Of a stretch of 17,486 nucleotides of DNA, positions 17,292 to 17,486 are shown piece after piece (positions within the stretch are counted from its first letter, which is position 1; each line of letters starts with the position of its first letter). The DNA is from Acidimicrobiia bacterium. GTDB taxonomy: Bacteria > Actinomycetota > Acidimicrobiia > Acidimicrobiales > Aldehydirespiratoraceae. The notes beneath the pieces are model-generated. The model was not told where the DNA came from. It searched no databases and was given only the letters and a program-made list of their open reading frames with translations. Where the stretch lies: the NCBI GenBank assembly GCA_022824605.1, contig JAJDZO010000071.1:1-17486 (forward strand), in the 5' to 3' direction. The position numbers and the translations under genes are program-made.

Positions 17292-17486
17292 TTAGGTTCT
17301 CAAGGCTGCGCCCGTGCGGCGGGAAGTCTCGTCTATGCAGCGTTGACGGACATCGGCGACCTCGGCGTCTGTGAGGGTGCGGTCCGGGGCCTGGAAGCGC
17401 AGCCGGTAGGCGAGGCTGCGCGAGCCCTCGGGCACACCGGGCCCCCGGTAGGCGTCGAACAACTCGATGCGGGCAAGCAGCGACCC
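17292..17486 (-). CDS. pheT: Phenylalanyl-tRNA synthetase beta subunit, C-terminal end
   Basis: Only the last 64 codons are in the window; the gene runs off the right edge. The sequence ends the ferredoxin-fold anticodon-binding (FDX-ACB) domain: RIELFDAYRGPGVPEGSRSL, then AYRLRFQAPDRTLTDAEV, which is characteristic of PheT. The stop is TAA at 17294-17292. The partner gene pheS would lie further right. It is upstream of argC on the same strand, separated by 69 bp that hold the arg promoter; no clear terminator hairpin is seen after pheT, so some read-through into argC is possible. Confidence 0.93.
   Translation of the reverse strand, partial: GSLLARIELFDAYRGPGVPEGSRSLAYRLRFQAPDRTLTDAEVADVRQRCIDETSRRTGAALRT

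Overview
The window is a GC-rich segment of a bacterial chromosome, roughly two-thirds G+C by eye, with frequent GTG starts. Minus-strand gene order is pheT end, argC-argJ-argB-argD-argF-argR-argG-argH, mpg, and finally tyrS. From memory this matches the actinobacterial arrangement, for example in Mycobacterium, where pheST precedes argCJBDFRGH and mpg and tyrS lie downstream. The protein styles (Tat-exported PhoX-like protein, PASTA penicillin-binding protein with a lipobox-like leader, long arginine-sensitive-type NAG kinase) suggest an actinobacterium, possibly of the Acidimicrobiia. That placement is inference.

Layout. Positions 1-565 hold no convincing protein gene. Read on the minus strand, downstream of tyrS, they contain a promoter-like pair and a run of strong hairpins, several with UUCG loops; this could be the leader of an RNA gene lying off the left edge. 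Then come tyrS and a small retropepsin-like aspartic protease (both minus). A short AT-richer divergent spacer follows. A plus-strand block at 2469-7739 encodes a PhoX/DUF839 protein, a class A penicillin-binding protein with two PASTA domains, and a translationally coupled single-pass membrane protein. From 7786 to 17222 the minus strand carries mpg and the complete arginine cluster. The last 195 bases are the 3' end of pheT.

How it works together. ArgJ, ArgB, ArgC and ArgD carry glutamate to N-acetylornithine, with ArgJ transferring the acetyl group to make ornithine. ArgF, ArgG and ArgH convert ornithine to arginine, and ArgR is the predicted arginine-sensing repressor. The only good promoter I see for this cluster is just upstream of argC (TTGCAA-17-TAGCCT). 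It is placed so that the transcript would begin at or next to the argC ATG, and an AT-rich dyad lies immediately upstream.

The most unusual content is in the short gaps of the arg operon. (1) The argJ-argB gap is five tandem 18-bp units that form an unbroken 31-codon mini-gene, joined to argJ and argB by ATGA stop/start overlaps at both ends. (2) The argR-argG gap is almost wholly three 17-19-bp units, each with a CTCTGAGAG dyad. (3) The argG-argH gap holds a 24-codon ORF with a well-spaced Shine-Dalgarno and an internal perfect 7-bp hairpin. I found no CRISPR array, insertion sequence, tRNA or phage gene.
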